Shown: positions 1 through 8,074 of the stretch, in pieces | Layout of the letters: every line of letters starts with the position of its first letter | Position numbering within the stretch: position 1 is the stretch's first letter | Assembly (NCBI GenBank): GCA_046546095.1 | Contig: JBKGYK010000046.1 | Coordinates: 1-26,124 of the forward strand | Reading direction: 5' to 3' | Source: JAQIBY01 sp046546095 | Lineage (GTDB): Bacteria > Bacteroidota > Bacteroidia > Bacteroidales > ML635J-15 | Length of the DNA stretch: 26,124 bases | Translations under genes and position numbers: made by a program | Notes under the pieces: generated by a model | Told to the model about the DNA's origin: nothing | The model's database searches: none | What the model saw: only the letters and a program-made list of their open reading frames with translations

Positions 1-56
1 AAAAAAATCCCAACAAAACACAGCTTGAATTGTTGGTAAACAGTAAGCTTTGAATT

Positions 57-731
57 ATGGCAGACAAACTTTCAGATCCAATCGGAAGATTGATGGGATT
101 AAGGTACAAATCACATCCCTGGCACGGTGTCAATATCGGCGGGGACGCTCCTGAAATTGTAACCGCATTTATTGAATTGGTATCAACGGATACCGTCAAA
201 TACGAAATTGATAAGGAGTCGGGATATCTGATGATTGACCGGCCACAGAAGTACTCAAATGTTGTCCCTGCTATATACGGTTTTATCCCGCAAACTTACT
301 GTGGTGACCGGGTTGGGAAAATATGTGCCGAGCGTTCAGGAGAAGATGAAATCAAAGGTGATGGTGACCCGATAGATATCGTGGTTTTGACGGAAAAAAC
401 CATTGCCCACGGCGATATACTTGTAAAAGCAAGACCCATTGGCGGATTCAGAATGATAGATGGTGATGAGGCTGATGATAAAATTGTTGCCGTCCTCAGA
501 AATGATGTAGTATACAGCCATTATAATGATATTACGGATTGTCCTGATATTATTATAGAGCGCCTGAAACATTATTTTCTTACTTACAAGGATATGCCCG
601 GCTCAGACAGAAAATCAAAAATCGTGGAATCCTATGATACCAAAGAAGCTCATAGGGTGGTACAGGCTGCAGTGGATGATTATGCCGAACGTTTTGATAA
701 CCTGGGCGATTTATTGCATAAGGAAAAATAA
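57..731 (+). CDS. ppa: Inorganic pyrophosphatase (class I)
   Basis: Soluble cytoplasmic enzyme that hydrolyses pyrophosphate to two phosphates, pulling biosynthetic reactions forward. The 224-residue protein shows class I (Ppa) hallmarks: KYEID near residue 50, a DRP motif, YGFIPQTYCGD, the signature GDGDPIDIVV with its metal-binding aspartates, and a later DGDEADDKIVAV segment with further acidic ligands. It is longer than the roughly 175-residue E. coli enzyme, with an N-terminal extension of about 40 residues ahead of the core. The ATG start has no Shine-Dalgarno sequence, which is usual for this phylum. It stands alone: 227 bp separate it from the decarboxylase cluster, so co-transcription is possible but not evident. 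Family assignment is secure; the N-terminal extension has no assigned role. Confidence 0.95.
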   Translation: MADKLSDPIGRLMGLRYKSHPWHGVNIGGDAPEIVTAFIELVSTDTVKYEIDKESGYLMIDRPQKYSNVVPAIYGFIPQTYCGDRVGKICAERSGEDEIKGDGDPIDIVVLTEKTIAHGDILVKARPIGGFRMIDGDEADDKIVAVLRNDVVYSHYNDITDCPDIIIERLKHYFLTYKDMPGSDRKSKIVESYDTKEAHRVVQAAVDDYAERFDNLGDLLHKEK

Positions 732-737
732 AACGAT

Positions 738-760
738 ATCAGGCAGTCATGCTACCTGAT
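738..760. other. Imperfect hairpin downstream of ppa
   Basis: ATCAGGCAG and CTACCTGAT form an 8-bp stem with one mismatch and a 5-nt loop just after the ppa stop codon. No T-run follows, so it is not a convincing intrinsic terminator; it could be an mRNA 3'-end stabiliser. The rest of 761-958 shows no gene. Confidence 0.3.
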
Positions 761-922
761 CCATGGTAATGTTATACCAACCACATCAAAATTAGTTATT
801 TGTGCATTATTGGGCATTTGAAACTGCCGGTATGTTGTGCAGCTTATTATCCTTCAAAATTTTCTTTTATAAAACATGTTTTTTCCTGCCTAAAATCATG
901 CGGATTATTTGCCGGTTTTTCT

Positions 923-930
923 TAGATTTG
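923..930 (+). promoter_or_regulatory. Possible -7 element for the mce/mmd operon
   Basis: TAGATTTG fits the Bacteroidota TAnnTTTG -7 element and lies 28 bp before the mce start codon. A TTG -33 element at the expected 19-20 nt spacing is not evident, so this is only a candidate. Confidence 0.35.
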
Positions 931-958
931 TGGGCACAAACAATAAAAGTCTAATTGT

Positions 959-1369
959 ATGGAAATTAGTCATATAGAGCACATTGGCATTGCGGTTGCC
1001 AATTTGGAAGAAAGCATAGCTTTTTACGAAAAAGTTTTGGGATTGAAGTGTTATGCAGTTGAAGAAGTGAAAGATCAAAAGGTGAAAACTGCCTTTTTTC
1101 AGGTGGGAGACACAAAGATAGAGTTGCTGGAAAGCACAGACCCTGAAGGTCCCATCGGAAAATTTGTGGAGAAAAAAGGCGGTGGAATGCACCACATGGC
1201 TTTCGCTGTTAAGGATGTTGATGGTAGCCTGAAAGAAGCTGAAGAAAAAGGCGTCCGTTTGATTGACAAGGAACCGAGAAAAGGTGCTGAAGGCCTGGAT
1301 ATTGGTTTCCTTCATCCCAAATCTACCCTGGGCGTGCTAACCGAATTATGTGAGAATAAAAACAAATAA
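959..1369 (+). CDS. mce: Methylmalonyl-CoA epimerase
   Basis: Interconverts (S)- and (R)-methylmalonyl-CoA, linking the B12-dependent mutase to the decarboxylase encoded next to it. The 136-residue protein is a typical single-chain member of the vicinal-oxygen-chelate fold family: two beta-alpha-beta-beta-beta units beginning at IEHIGIAVANLEESIAFYE and at GGGMHHMAFAVKDVD. Likely metal ligands by family comparison are His8, a residue in KIELLE (around Glu55), His79 and Glu129 (GVLTELCE). The gene is 15 bp upstream of mmdA and reads as the first gene of the operon. The methylmalonyl-CoA mutase genes are not in the window. Length and motifs match the family; confidence is high. Confidence 0.95.
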   Translation: MEISHIEHIGIAVANLEESIAFYEKVLGLKCYAVEEVKDQKVKTAFFQVGDTKIELLESTDPEGPIGKFVEKKGGGMHHMAFAVKDVDGSLKEAEEKGVRLIDKEPRKGAEGLDIGFLHPKSTLGVLTELCENKNK

Positions 1370-1384
1370 ATCATACCACCTGAT

Positions 1385-2944
1385 ATGGCAATTGAAGACA
1401 AAATCAAAGAATTGATTGAAAAGCGCGCAGAAGCAAGACTTGGAGGCGGCGAGAAAAAAATACAGGCTCAGCATGACAAGGGAAAATTAACAGCCAGAGA
1501 AAGAATCGACTTACTGCTGGATGAAAACTCTTTCGAAGAGTTTGATATGTTTGTTTCCCACAGATGCCGGGATTTTGACATGGACAAGAAAAAATTCCTT
1601 GGTGATGGTGTGGTCACAGGCCACGGTACCATTGATGGCCGGGTGGTTTTTGTCTTTGCCCAGGATTTTACTGTATTTGGCGGTAGTCTGGCCGAAATGT
1701 TTGCCAAGAAAATTGTGAAACTTATGGATCAGGCCCTGAAAGTGGGCGCACCTGTTATCGGTCTCAACGATTCTGGCGGGGCCAGAATTCAGGAAGGAGT
1801 ATTGAGCCTGGCCGGATATGCTGACATTTTCCAGCGAAATATCGAAGCTTCCGGTGTAATACCACAAATATCCGCAATATTTGGGCCCTGTGCCGGAGGT
1901 GCTGTATACAGCCCGGCATTAACCGATTTTATTCTTATGTCCGAAAACTCTTCCTATATGTTTGTCACCGGACCAAAGGTTACCAAAACCGTGACCGGAG
2001 AAGATATTTCGGTTAAAGATTTGGGTGGATCGGACGTTCATGCCGCCAAATCAGGAGTTGCACACTTTACTGCCGAAACTGAAGAAGAAGGCCTCATGAT
2101 GCTGCGTAAGCTATTGTCTTACATGCCGCAAAATAACCTGGAAGATCCCCCGCTCTATGAATGCAAAGACCCCATCGACAGGGTGGATGAACAACTGAAT
2201 AAAATTATTCCCGATAATCCAAACAAACCATACGATGTTACGGACATCATTCTGACACTGGCAGACAATAACGAGTTCATGGAAGTACACCGCCAGTTTG
2301 CACGTAATATTGTTGTCGGTTTTGCAAAATTCAACGGAGCACCCGTGGGCATTGTTGCCAATCAACCTACTTTCCTTGCCGGTGTTCTGGATATTGACGC
2401 TTCAAAAAAAGCTGCCAGGTTTGTTAGATTCTGTGACGCATTCAATATCCCCATCATTACTCTGGTGGATGTTCCCGGATTCCTGCCCGGCTCAGCCCAG
2501 GAATATGGCGGGATCATCAACAGTGGTGCCAAACTCATGTTTGCTTACGGTGAGGCAACTGTTCCCAAAATTACAATCACCCTGCGTAAATCATACGGAG
2601 GAGCGCATGATGTGATGGCCTGTAAACAATTGAAAGCCGATCTCAATTATGCATGGCCTACTGCTGAAATCGCAGTAATGGGTGCAGCCGGAGCTGTGGA
2701 AGTGCTGAACTATAAGGAAATTGCTGCTCTGGAAAGTGACCAGGAAAAAGCAGAGTTCAAAGCCAAAAAAGAACAGGAATACAGAGACTGGTCTGCCAAT
2801 CCATACAATGCAGCCAAATATGGTTTCATTGACGATGTCATCGAACCAATGAATACCCGATTTAGAATTATCAGAGGCCTGAGCTTGCTGCAAACCAAAA
2901 AAGACCAGAGACCACCCAAAAAACATGGTAATATACCACTTTAA
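1385..2944 (+). CDS. mmdA: Methylmalonyl-CoA decarboxylase alpha subunit (carboxyltransferase; PCC-beta-like)
   Basis: Carboxyltransferase subunit that moves the carboxyl group of methylmalonyl-CoA onto biotin of the carrier subunit, producing propionyl-CoA. The 519-residue protein has the two-lobed crotonase-like carboxyltransferase architecture. The N lobe contains LNDSGGARIQEGV and FGPCAGGAVYSPALTDF (CoA/biotin oxyanion sites). The C lobe contains DVPGFLPGSAQEYGGII and LRKSYGGAHDVM. The C-terminus RPPKKHGNIPL is typical of this family. The sequence alone cannot separate it from propionyl-CoA carboxylase beta, but the neighbouring OadG-, biotin-carrier- and OadB-type subunits, with no biotin carboxylase, point to a Na+-pumping decarboxylase. 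It lies 14 bp before the next gene. Confidence 0.95.
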   Translation: MAIEDKIKELIEKRAEARLGGGEKKIQAQHDKGKLTARERIDLLLDENSFEEFDMFVSHRCRDFDMDKKKFLGDGVVTGHGTIDGRVVFVFAQDFTVFGGSLAEMFAKKIVKLMDQALKVGAPVIGLNDSGGARIQEGVLSLAGYADIFQRNIEASGVIPQISAIFGPCAGGAVYSPALTDFILMSENSSYMFVTGPKVTKTVTGEDISVKDLGGSDVHAAKSGVAHFTAETEEEGLMMLRKLLSYMPQNNLEDPPLYECKDPIDRVDEQLNKIIPDNPNKPYDVTDIILTLADNNEFMEVHRQFARNIVVGFAKFNGAPVGIVANQPTFLAGVLDIDASKKAARFVRFCDAFNIPIITLVDVPGFLPGSAQEYGGIINSGAKLMFAYGEATVPKITITLRKSYGGAHDVMACKQLKADLNYAWPTAEIAVMGAAGAVEVLNYKEIAALESDQEKAEFKAKKEQEYRDWSANPYNAAKYGFIDDVIEPMNTRFRIIRGLSLLQTKKDQRPPKKHGNIPL

Positions 2945-2958
2945 ACCCATTTGTAATT

Positions 2959-3351
2959 ATGATGATATTAAGTGAAATAAGTTTAGATTTCTCCAAGATT
3001 GATGTGATGGCATGGACAATCTTTATCGTGGGCTGGGTTATTGTATTCCTCGCCCTGATAATTTTGTCGCTGGTGTTCAGGGCAATGCCTGGGATTCTCT
3101 CCCTCAGCAAAAAATATAAAGAAAGAAAAGCCCGTAAACTCAAAGAACAGGAAGCACTGAATAACGGGGAAGAAGCAGTGAAGGAAGGACAGGTATCCGG
3201 TGAACTTACCGCTGCCATTGGCTATGCTTTACACTTGTATTTTAATGAATTGCATGATGATGAGGACAGAATTCTCACTGTGGTTCACAAATCAAGAAAA
3301 TATTCTCCGTGGAACTCGAAGATTTATAATGTAATGGATTTCAAGCGATAA
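2959..3351 (+). CDS. mmdD: Sodium-pump decarboxylase OadG-type (gamma/delta) subunit
   Basis: Small membrane subunit that holds the carboxyltransferase/biotin part to the membrane channel subunit. The 130-residue protein has one N-terminal transmembrane helix (about residues 17-40, MAWTIFIVGWVIVFLALIIL), then a charged linker (KKYKERKARKLKEQEA), and a C-terminal amphipathic region ending in SRKYSPWNSKIYNVMDF. That tail resembles the C-terminal segment of Bacteroidota OadG proteins. Two ATGs are adjacent (2959 and 2962), so the start is uncertain by one codon. It sits in the canonical place between the alpha and biotin-carrier genes. The symbol is by position and analogy; OadG-family membership is the firmer statement. 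Confidence 0.88.
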   Translation: MMILSEISLDFSKIDVMAWTIFIVGWVIVFLALIILSLVFRAMPGILSLSKKYKERKARKLKEQEALNNGEEAVKEGQVSGELTAAIGYALHLYFNELHDDEDRILTVVHKSRKYSPWNSKIYNVMDFKR

Positions 3352-3363
3352 AAGAGGTTGATA

Positions 3364-3783
3364 ATGAAAAATTTTAAATTTAAAATCAATGGCAACGCCT
3401 ACGAGGTGGAAGTCAAAAATGTAGAAGGCCAGATAGCTGAGCTGGAAGTTAATGGTACCAAATATGAGGTGGAGCTTGAAAAAGAAGTCATTAAGGCAAA
3501 AACTCCTACCATCGTAAAGCAATCAACACCACCACCCCAGGAAACCAAGCCACTTACCAGCGATAAAAAGTTTTCACAGATAAAAGCACCATTGCCCGGC
3601 AGCATCCTTTCTGTCAGCGTAAAAGAAGGTGATGAAGTGAAAAAAGGCGATGTAATACTGGTGATGGAAGCCATGAAAATGGAAAACAATGTACTGGCAG
3701 ATGTTGATGGTACAGTGAAATCTGTCAAGGTAAAAGAGGGTGATGCTGTTTTGCAGAATGACATTTTAGTTGAAATCCAGTAA
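3364..3783 (+). CDS. mmdC: Biotin carboxyl carrier subunit of methylmalonyl-CoA decarboxylase
   Basis: Carries the carboxyl group on biotin from the alpha subunit to the membrane beta subunit. An N-terminal region of about 45 residues (FKINGNAYEVEVKNVEGQ) is followed by a short Pro/Thr-rich linker (TIVKQSTPPPQETKP) and a C-terminal biotinyl domain. The domain contains VMEAMKMENN; the lysine of AMKM (residue 105 from this start) is the expected biotinylation site. A TTG at 3358 could extend the frame by two codons, but ATG 3364 with AAAGAGG seven bases upstream is the better start. The gene starts 12 bp after the OadG-type gene and ends 11 bp before mmdB. The assignment is secure. Confidence 0.94.
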   Translation: MKNFKFKINGNAYEVEVKNVEGQIAELEVNGTKYEVELEKEVIKAKTPTIVKQSTPPPQETKPLTSDKKFSQIKAPLPGSILSVSVKEGDEVKKGDVILVMEAMKMENNVLADVDGTVKSVKVKEGDAVLQNDILVEIQ

Positions 3784-3794
3784 AACATTTTAGG

Positions 3795-5414
3795 ATGATG
3801 AAGAAAATATTTGCCTTTTTAGGCTTATTTCTGATATGTGCCAGCCTGCTTACCGCCGGCGAAACAGACGCTGAAACCCTGACATCAGGAAAATGGCTGA
3901 ATAAATCCGGCGGGTATATCCCCAATCCCGTTGGTGATTCTGATGAAAGGGTTGAACGATACAAAATCATAACTTTTAAGCCGGACAGAACCTTTATCAT
4001 GGACTCCGCAAAAGTCAGGTACACCGGGCACTGGAGTATCAGCGACGATATGGTGGTTATGAGTTTTAAACCCAAACCTGTTGTGCATTATGCCAGAAAT
4101 ACAGACCCGGATAACATGCAATCAGGATATCAAACCACCAAGGATACCCTGGAATTGCCCATACGTAGCGGGTCCATCGAAAATGGAAAGCTTGTATTGT
4201 CTGATGGAATGAGCTACAAACAGGAAACCGCTGCTGTAGCAGGGCTTAAGAACTTTTGGGAGTTTACCGGTTTTGCCAATGCTGAACCAGGGCATGGTGT
4301 AATGTTGCTTGTCGGACTGATATTTATTTTTCTTGCAATCCGCTTTCATTATGAACCGCTACTTTTGATACCAATCGGTGTGGGGATTATCATCGGTAAT
4401 ATTCCTATGTTTCAGGCCGTGGATTTTAACCTCAAGCTTGGTGTGTATGAGCCCGGCTCGGTAATGAATATACTATACAGTGGCGTGGTGCAGGGATGGT
4501 ATCCTCCTCTGATTTTCCTCGGAATTGGTGCCATGACAGATTTCTCCTCCCTGATTTCCAAACCCAGGCTTATGTTGCTGGGTGCTGCCGCACAGTTTGG
4601 TATATTTGCAACCTTCCTGCTGGCCATTGCCTTTGGCTTTGCCCCACCTGAGGCAGGTGCAATTGGTATCATCGGAGGAGCCGACGGTCCGACAGCCATC
4701 TTTGTCTCTTCAAAACTGGCAAACGGCGTGAACGTTATGGCGAACGGGGAAACGGTGAAAAACCTCATCGGACCCATTGCCATTGCTGCCTACTCTTATA
4801 TGGCACTTGTGCCGGTAATTCAGCCACCCATCGTCAAGCTTTTGACCTCTAAACGTGAACGCAGAATCAAAATGCAACCTCCACGTGCGGTATCAAAACT
4901 TGAGAAAATAATTTTCCCCATTGTCGGATTGCTGCTGACAGCCTATCTCTCACCTACATCGCTGCCCCTGCTCGGCATGCTCTTCTTTGGAAATATCCTG
5001 AAGGAAAGTGGTGTTACAAGACGACTGGCAGATACAGCAGGAAATTCCCTTGTGGATACCATCACCATATTGCTGGGTCTCACAGTGGGTGCTTCCACAC
5101 AGGCAGATGTATTCCTCACCTATGATTCTATTCTCATATTTGTGATGGGTGCACTCTCATTTATGTTTGCCACTGCTGCCGGTCTTACTTTTGCGAAAAT
5201 CATGAACTGGTTTTCACCAAAGGACAACCCAATCAATCCAATGATTGGTGCATCAGGAGTGTCTGCAGTGCCTGACTCTGCAAGGGTAGTTCAGGAAATG
5301 GGACTTAAGGCAGATCCGTCCAACCACTTGTTGATGCAGGCCATGGCACCAAATGTTTCCGGTGTTATCGGCTCTGCTGTTGGTGCAGGTATTTTGCTTA
5401 GTTTCCTAATGTAA
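3795..5414 (+). CDS. mmdB: Na+-translocating methylmalonyl-CoA decarboxylase beta subunit with exported N-terminal domain
   Basis: Integral membrane subunit that decarboxylates carboxybiotin and exports Na+. The family-typical channel part runs from about residue 154 to 539. It starts with GHGVMLLVGLIFIFLAIRF, then EPLLLIPIGVGIIIGNIP, then IGGADGPTAIF with Asp297 at the position of the essential Asp of Klebsiella OadB. The NPMIGASGVSAVPDSARV motif keeps the Asn481/Gly485/Ser490/Arg497 spacing of OadB Asn373/Gly377/Ser382/Arg389. The first about 153 residues are extra compared with OadB: a signal-peptide-like segment (KKIFAFLGLFLICASLLTAG), then a beta-rich region with GKW, ITFKPDRTFIMD and YTGHWSISDDMVVMSF that resembles a small lipocalin-like barrel. 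ATGs at 3795 and 3798 are both possible starts. A terminator follows. The pump role is certain; the function of the N-terminal domain is unknown. Confidence 0.94.
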   Translation: MMKKIFAFLGLFLICASLLTAGETDAETLTSGKWLNKSGGYIPNPVGDSDERVERYKIITFKPDRTFIMDSAKVRYTGHWSISDDMVVMSFKPKPVVHYARNTDPDNMQSGYQTTKDTLELPIRSGSIENGKLVLSDGMSYKQETAAVAGLKNFWEFTGFANAEPGHGVMLLVGLIFIFLAIRFHYEPLLLIPIGVGIIIGNIPMFQAVDFNLKLGVYEPGSVMNILYSGVVQGWYPPLIFLGIGAMTDFSSLISKPRLMLLGAAAQFGIFATFLLAIAFGFAPPEAGAIGIIGGADGPTAIFVSSKLANGVNVMANGETVKNLIGPIAIAAYSYMALVPVIQPPIVKLLTSKRERRIKMQPPRAVSKLEKIIFPIVGLLLTAYLSPTSLPLLGMLFFGNILKESGVTRRLADTAGNSLVDTITILLGLTVGASTQADVFLTYDSILIFVMGALSFMFATAAGLTFAKIMNWFSPKDNPINPMIGASGVSAVPDSARVVQEMGLKADPSNHLLMQAMAPNVSGVIGSAVGAGILLSFLM

Positions 5415-5430
5415 ATCTGAAATTTTTACA

Positions 5431-5475
5431 AAAAAAATAAGCCGCCCGCTAACCAGCCGACGGCTTATTTTTTTT
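5431..5475. terminator. Bidirectional intrinsic terminator, mmdB / HAD gene
   Basis: AAAAAAATAAGCCG at 5431-5444 pairs with CGGCTTATTTTTTT at 5461-5474 around a 16-nt loop. It has A- and T-tracts on both sides and lies between two convergent genes, so it can stop both the mmd operon and the HAD gene. Confidence 0.85.
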
Positions 5476-5483
5476 GCCTACGG

Positions 5484-6164
5484 CTACACCCGGTAATCAG
5501 CATCATTGCCATAAATTATTTCAAGAAAATCTGATGGTTTATCAATCAGATAAGCGGCCCCGTTATTCCGTAGTTCTGCTGCATCGCGGAAACCCCACAG
5601 GACACCAACAGCCTGCATATTTGCACGTCTTGCACAAAGCATGTCATTGTCCGTGTCCCCTGCGAAAAGAATATCTTCCGGTTTAAGAGACATTTTATCC
5701 GCCAGAAAAAGTGCTCCTGAAGGATCGGGCTTGCCCGGCCGCTCATTCCCCATGCCCAGGATGCTGTGAATGGAATGTCCGGCAAGCAGTTGCTTACAGA
5801 CAATCATAGCAAGTGCATGTTCTTTGTTGGTAAAAACCGATACGGGCAATTTGGATTTGTCCAGTTCCGTCAACATATCGTCTATGCCTGGATACAGCCT
5901 GGTTTTGTTCAGGCAATTGGCTTCGTAATCTGCAAGCATGCCGGAAAGGCATGTCCGGATTTGTTCATCTGAGCGCTCTGGCTCCGGCAGGGCTGATATG
6001 ACAAGGTTTTTCAGACCTTTGCCAACAAGGTACTTATACTGTTCGGGAGAATGTCCGGGATAGCCGTGTTTTTTCAGCACCCTGTTCATGGAATCTGCCA
6101 GATCCTTTTGTGTGTCTGCCAGTGTTCCATCAAGGTCAAAAATTATTCCGTGATAAGTTTGCAT
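5484..6164 (-). CDS. HAD-family hydrolase, phosphoglycolate phosphatase-like
   Basis: A cytoplasmic phosphatase of the haloacid dehalogenase superfamily, Gph/PGP-like, of 226 residues. All four HAD motifs are visible: FDLDGTLADT (nucleophile Asp10 and acid/base Asp12), VFTNKE with the motif II Thr, GKPDPSG with the motif III Lys, and GDTDNDM with the metal-binding aspartates. The region between motifs I and II is a helical C1 cap. The frame is open further upstream to 6227, but that extension would run through the terminator hairpin of the preceding operon, and homologues start just before FDLDGTL, so ATG 6164 is chosen. It is monocistronic between two terminators. Substrate cannot be read from sequence; 2-phosphoglycolate or a small sugar phosphate are the usual possibilities. 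Confidence 0.88.
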   Translation of the reverse strand: MQTYHGIIFDLDGTLADTQKDLADSMNRVLKKHGYPGHSPEQYKYLVGKGLKNLVISALPEPERSDEQIRTCLSGMLADYEANCLNKTRLYPGIDDMLTELDKSKLPVSVFTNKEHALAMIVCKQLLAGHSIHSILGMGNERPGKPDPSGALFLADKMSLKPEDILFAGDTDNDMLCARRANMQAVGVLWGFRDAAELRNNGAAYLIDKPSDFLEIIYGNDADYRV

Positions 6165-6225
6165 GTTCAAATTTGCAATATTATTCTTTGTTGACAAAAT
6201 GCATCCGTGAAATCGGGGCTTATAC

Positions 6226-6256
6226 AAAAAAACCCGGCATTTTGCCGGGTTTTTTA
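6226..6256 (-). terminator. Intrinsic terminator of the betaine transporter operon
   Basis: ACCCGGCA (6232-6239) and TGCCGGGT (6243-6250) form a perfect 8-bp GC-rich stem with a 3-nt loop. A/T runs flank both sides. It lies 20-50 bp after the opuAC stop codon in the direction of transcription. Confidence 0.88.
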
Positions 6257-6275
6257 ATTGTCATTAGAGATGTGA

Positions 6276-7181
6276 TTATTCTTTGGTTTCAGCTGCATCT
6301 TCAGCCGGATACCAGCCGTCAACCATTTCTTTGTTTTCTTTATACCATTCGGTGGCAGAAACAAGGGGGTCAGATCCATTTTTGATTTTACCCATCAGGT
6401 CATAAAGCTCTTTTTCTTTGAGGTTAAAGTTTTTGCAGAATTCTGCAGCTTTGGGATAATCATCTTTGAAACCCTGGCGTGAGAGAATTGCGCATACATC
6501 TTTGGGATAAACCTCTTTTGGATCCTCAAGATATTTGATGTCATATTCTGCCCACATGTAATGAGGTTTCCATCCTGTGATTACAACAGGATCTTCGTCC
6601 TTAATAGCTTTTTCAAGGCTGGCAACCATTGCCGGACCGCTTGAGGTAACCTGCTCATAGTTGAGATCATATGCATCAATGGCTTTTTCTGTATTGCCAT
6701 GGATACCGGCGCCGCTGCCAATACCAATAATCTCATTGTCAAATTCATCGGCATGCTCGTTGAGTTCCTCGATGGAGTTTATCTCAACATAAGTAGGGAC
6801 AACAAGCCCTGTTGTTCCATCTGAGAATGATTCACCAAGTTTGGTGATGTCATCACCATACTTTTCCCAATAGCTTGCATGTGTGTTTGGGAGCCACGCA
6901 TCAAAAAACAGGTCTGAATCACCTTTGGCCAGTGAAGCATAGATTGGACCCGGTTCGATGGGTGTGATTTTAACATCATAACCCTGCTCATCAAGAGCAA
7001 CTTTTGCCAGGTGAGTAAAGGCTACACCTTCTGCCCAGTTAGGATACAGAATTGAGATCTGCCCTTTGTCCTGTTCTTTTTCTGATTCGGATCCTTTTTT
7101 GCCCGAATCACATGAACTGAGACCGTAAGCTAACAGTCCAATAAGCGTAATCGCGAAAACATTAAAAATTAGTCGTTTCAT
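6276..7181 (-). CDS. opuAC: Glycine betaine ABC transporter substrate-binding lipoprotein
   Basis: Periplasmic-face lipoprotein that captures glycine betaine or a similar quaternary amine for the adjacent ABC importer. The 301-residue protein starts with a lipoprotein signal peptide whose lipobox LSSC puts the lipidated cysteine at residue 24. A charged Gly/Ser/Lys/Glu linker follows, then an OpuAC-type two-lobe binding domain. Tryptophans at 49 (LYPNWAEG), 96 (FFDAWLPNTH) and 204 (ITGWKPHYMW) are candidates for the aromatic cage that holds the trimethylammonium group in this family. The residues after the lipid cysteine lack an obvious acidic lipoprotein export signal, suggesting an inner-membrane location. 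It is 23 bp downstream of the permease gene. Choline or carnitine remain alternative ligands. Confidence 0.92.
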   Translation of the reverse strand: MKRLIFNVFAITLIGLLAYGLSSCDSGKKGSESEKEQDKGQISILYPNWAEGVAFTHLAKVALDEQGYDVKITPIEPGPIYASLAKGDSDLFFDAWLPNTHASYWEKYGDDITKLGESFSDGTTGLVVPTYVEINSIEELNEHADEFDNEIIGIGSGAGIHGNTEKAIDAYDLNYEQVTSSGPAMVASLEKAIKDEDPVVITGWKPHYMWAEYDIKYLEDPKEVYPKDVCAILSRQGFKDDYPKAAEFCKNFNLKEKELYDLMGKIKNGSDPLVSATEWYKENKEMVDGWYPAEDAAETKE

Positions 7182-7204
7182 AATTTGTCCAGTTTTAGTT
7201 AAAA

Positions 7205-8074
7205 TTATTTTGATTTAGTTAATGATTGTGTTAATCTGTCAAGTATGATTGCAAGGATTACAATACCCAGTCCTGCTTCAAAGCCCAGTCCTACATCAGC
7301 CTGCAGAATACCTCTGTATACTGCTTGTCCCAGGCCGCCGGCACCTACCATTGAAGCAATTACCACCATGGAGAGTGAAAGCATAATGACCTGGTTTACA
7401 CCGGCCAGAATGGTTGGCATTGCCAGGGGGATCTGAACTTTGTATAGCAATTGCCGCCTGGTAGATCCAAATGCGATGGATGCTTCCACCACATCTTTTT
7501 GTACACCACGAATTCCAAGATTGGTTAAACGCACGGCAGGCGGGAGAGCAAATATTACCGTGGCTACAATGCCCGGTACATTTCCCACACCAAAGAAAAG
7601 AATGGCTGGTATCAGGTAAACAAAAGCCGGCATGGTCTGCATAAAATCAAGAATAGGCCTGATTACACTTTCTACCCTGTCATTTCGACTGGCCCAGATA
7701 CCCAGTGGGATACCAATGATTAGTGCAATGATGGAGGCAGAGATGACCAGAGCCATGGTTTGCATGGTCATCCGCCAGTAACCCATTGCCCATAACAGCA
7801 AGAGGCCTAAGGCCGTGAAAGTGGCAATGCCAAGACCTTTTTTAATGCCTGCTTTTGTTTTAAAGCCATATGCGCGGCCATTAAGATAAAACATCAGGCC
7901 TGTCAGAATAATAATGATTACCCAAAATGGAGGCGCCAGGAGTAAATCCTGAAAAGCAGTTACAACAGCTTCGATGCCATCACTAATACCATCAAAAACT
8001 ACACTGGCCTTATCAATCAGCCAGTCAATACCTTTTTCAATGTATTTGCCTAAGTCTATCAGTTTTTTATCCAT
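7205..8074 (-). CDS. opuAB: Glycine betaine ABC transporter permease
   Basis: Inner-membrane permease (ProW/OpuAB family, 289 residues) of the osmoprotectant importer. An N-terminal hydrophilic stretch with an amphipathic helix (about residues 1-45) precedes several transmembrane segments, including FWVIIIILTGLMFYLNG and the core MTMQTMALVISASIIALIIG. The cytoplasmic EAA coupling loop is visible at VVEASIAFGSTRRQLLYKVQ, with its invariant Glu-Ala and Gly, followed by IPLAMPTILAGV. The start overlaps the end of the ATPase gene by 8 bp, so translation is probably coupled. The GGAGG six codons before the start lies in the ATPase coding sequence (Leu-Glu-Asp) and is probably incidental. Confidence 0.93.
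   Translation of the reverse strand: MDKKLIDLGKYIEKGIDWLIDKASVVFDGISDGIEAVVTAFQDLLLAPPFWVIIIILTGLMFYLNGRAYGFKTKAGIKKGLGIATFTALGLLLLWAMGYWRMTMQTMALVISASIIALIIGIPLGIWASRNDRVESVIRPILDFMQTMPAFVYLIPAILFFGVGNVPGIVATVIFALPPAVRLTNLGIRGVQKDVVEASIAFGSTRRQLLYKVQIPLAMPTILAGVNQVIMLSLSMVVIASMVGAGGLGQAVYRGILQADVGLGFEAGLGIVILAIILDRLTQSLTKSK

Noticed and set aside
36..56. Promoter for ppa using TAAGCTTTG
   Set aside because: It has three instead of two bases between TA and TTTG and ends only 4 bp before the ATG, so transcription would begin inside the gene.
905..1315. Minus-strand open frame opposite mce
   Set aside because: Antisense to a well-supported epimerase gene; Phe/Ser-rich translation without recognisable motifs.
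1385..2944. Propionyl-CoA carboxylase beta instead of decarboxylase alpha
   Set aside because: No biotin carboxylase gene is present, while OadG-, biotin-carrier- and OadB-type membrane subunits are adjacent, which defines a Na+-pumping decarboxylase.
6165..6227. N-terminal extension of the HAD phosphatase to 6227
   Set aside because: It would translate through the upstream terminator region, and family members begin just before the FDLDGT motif.
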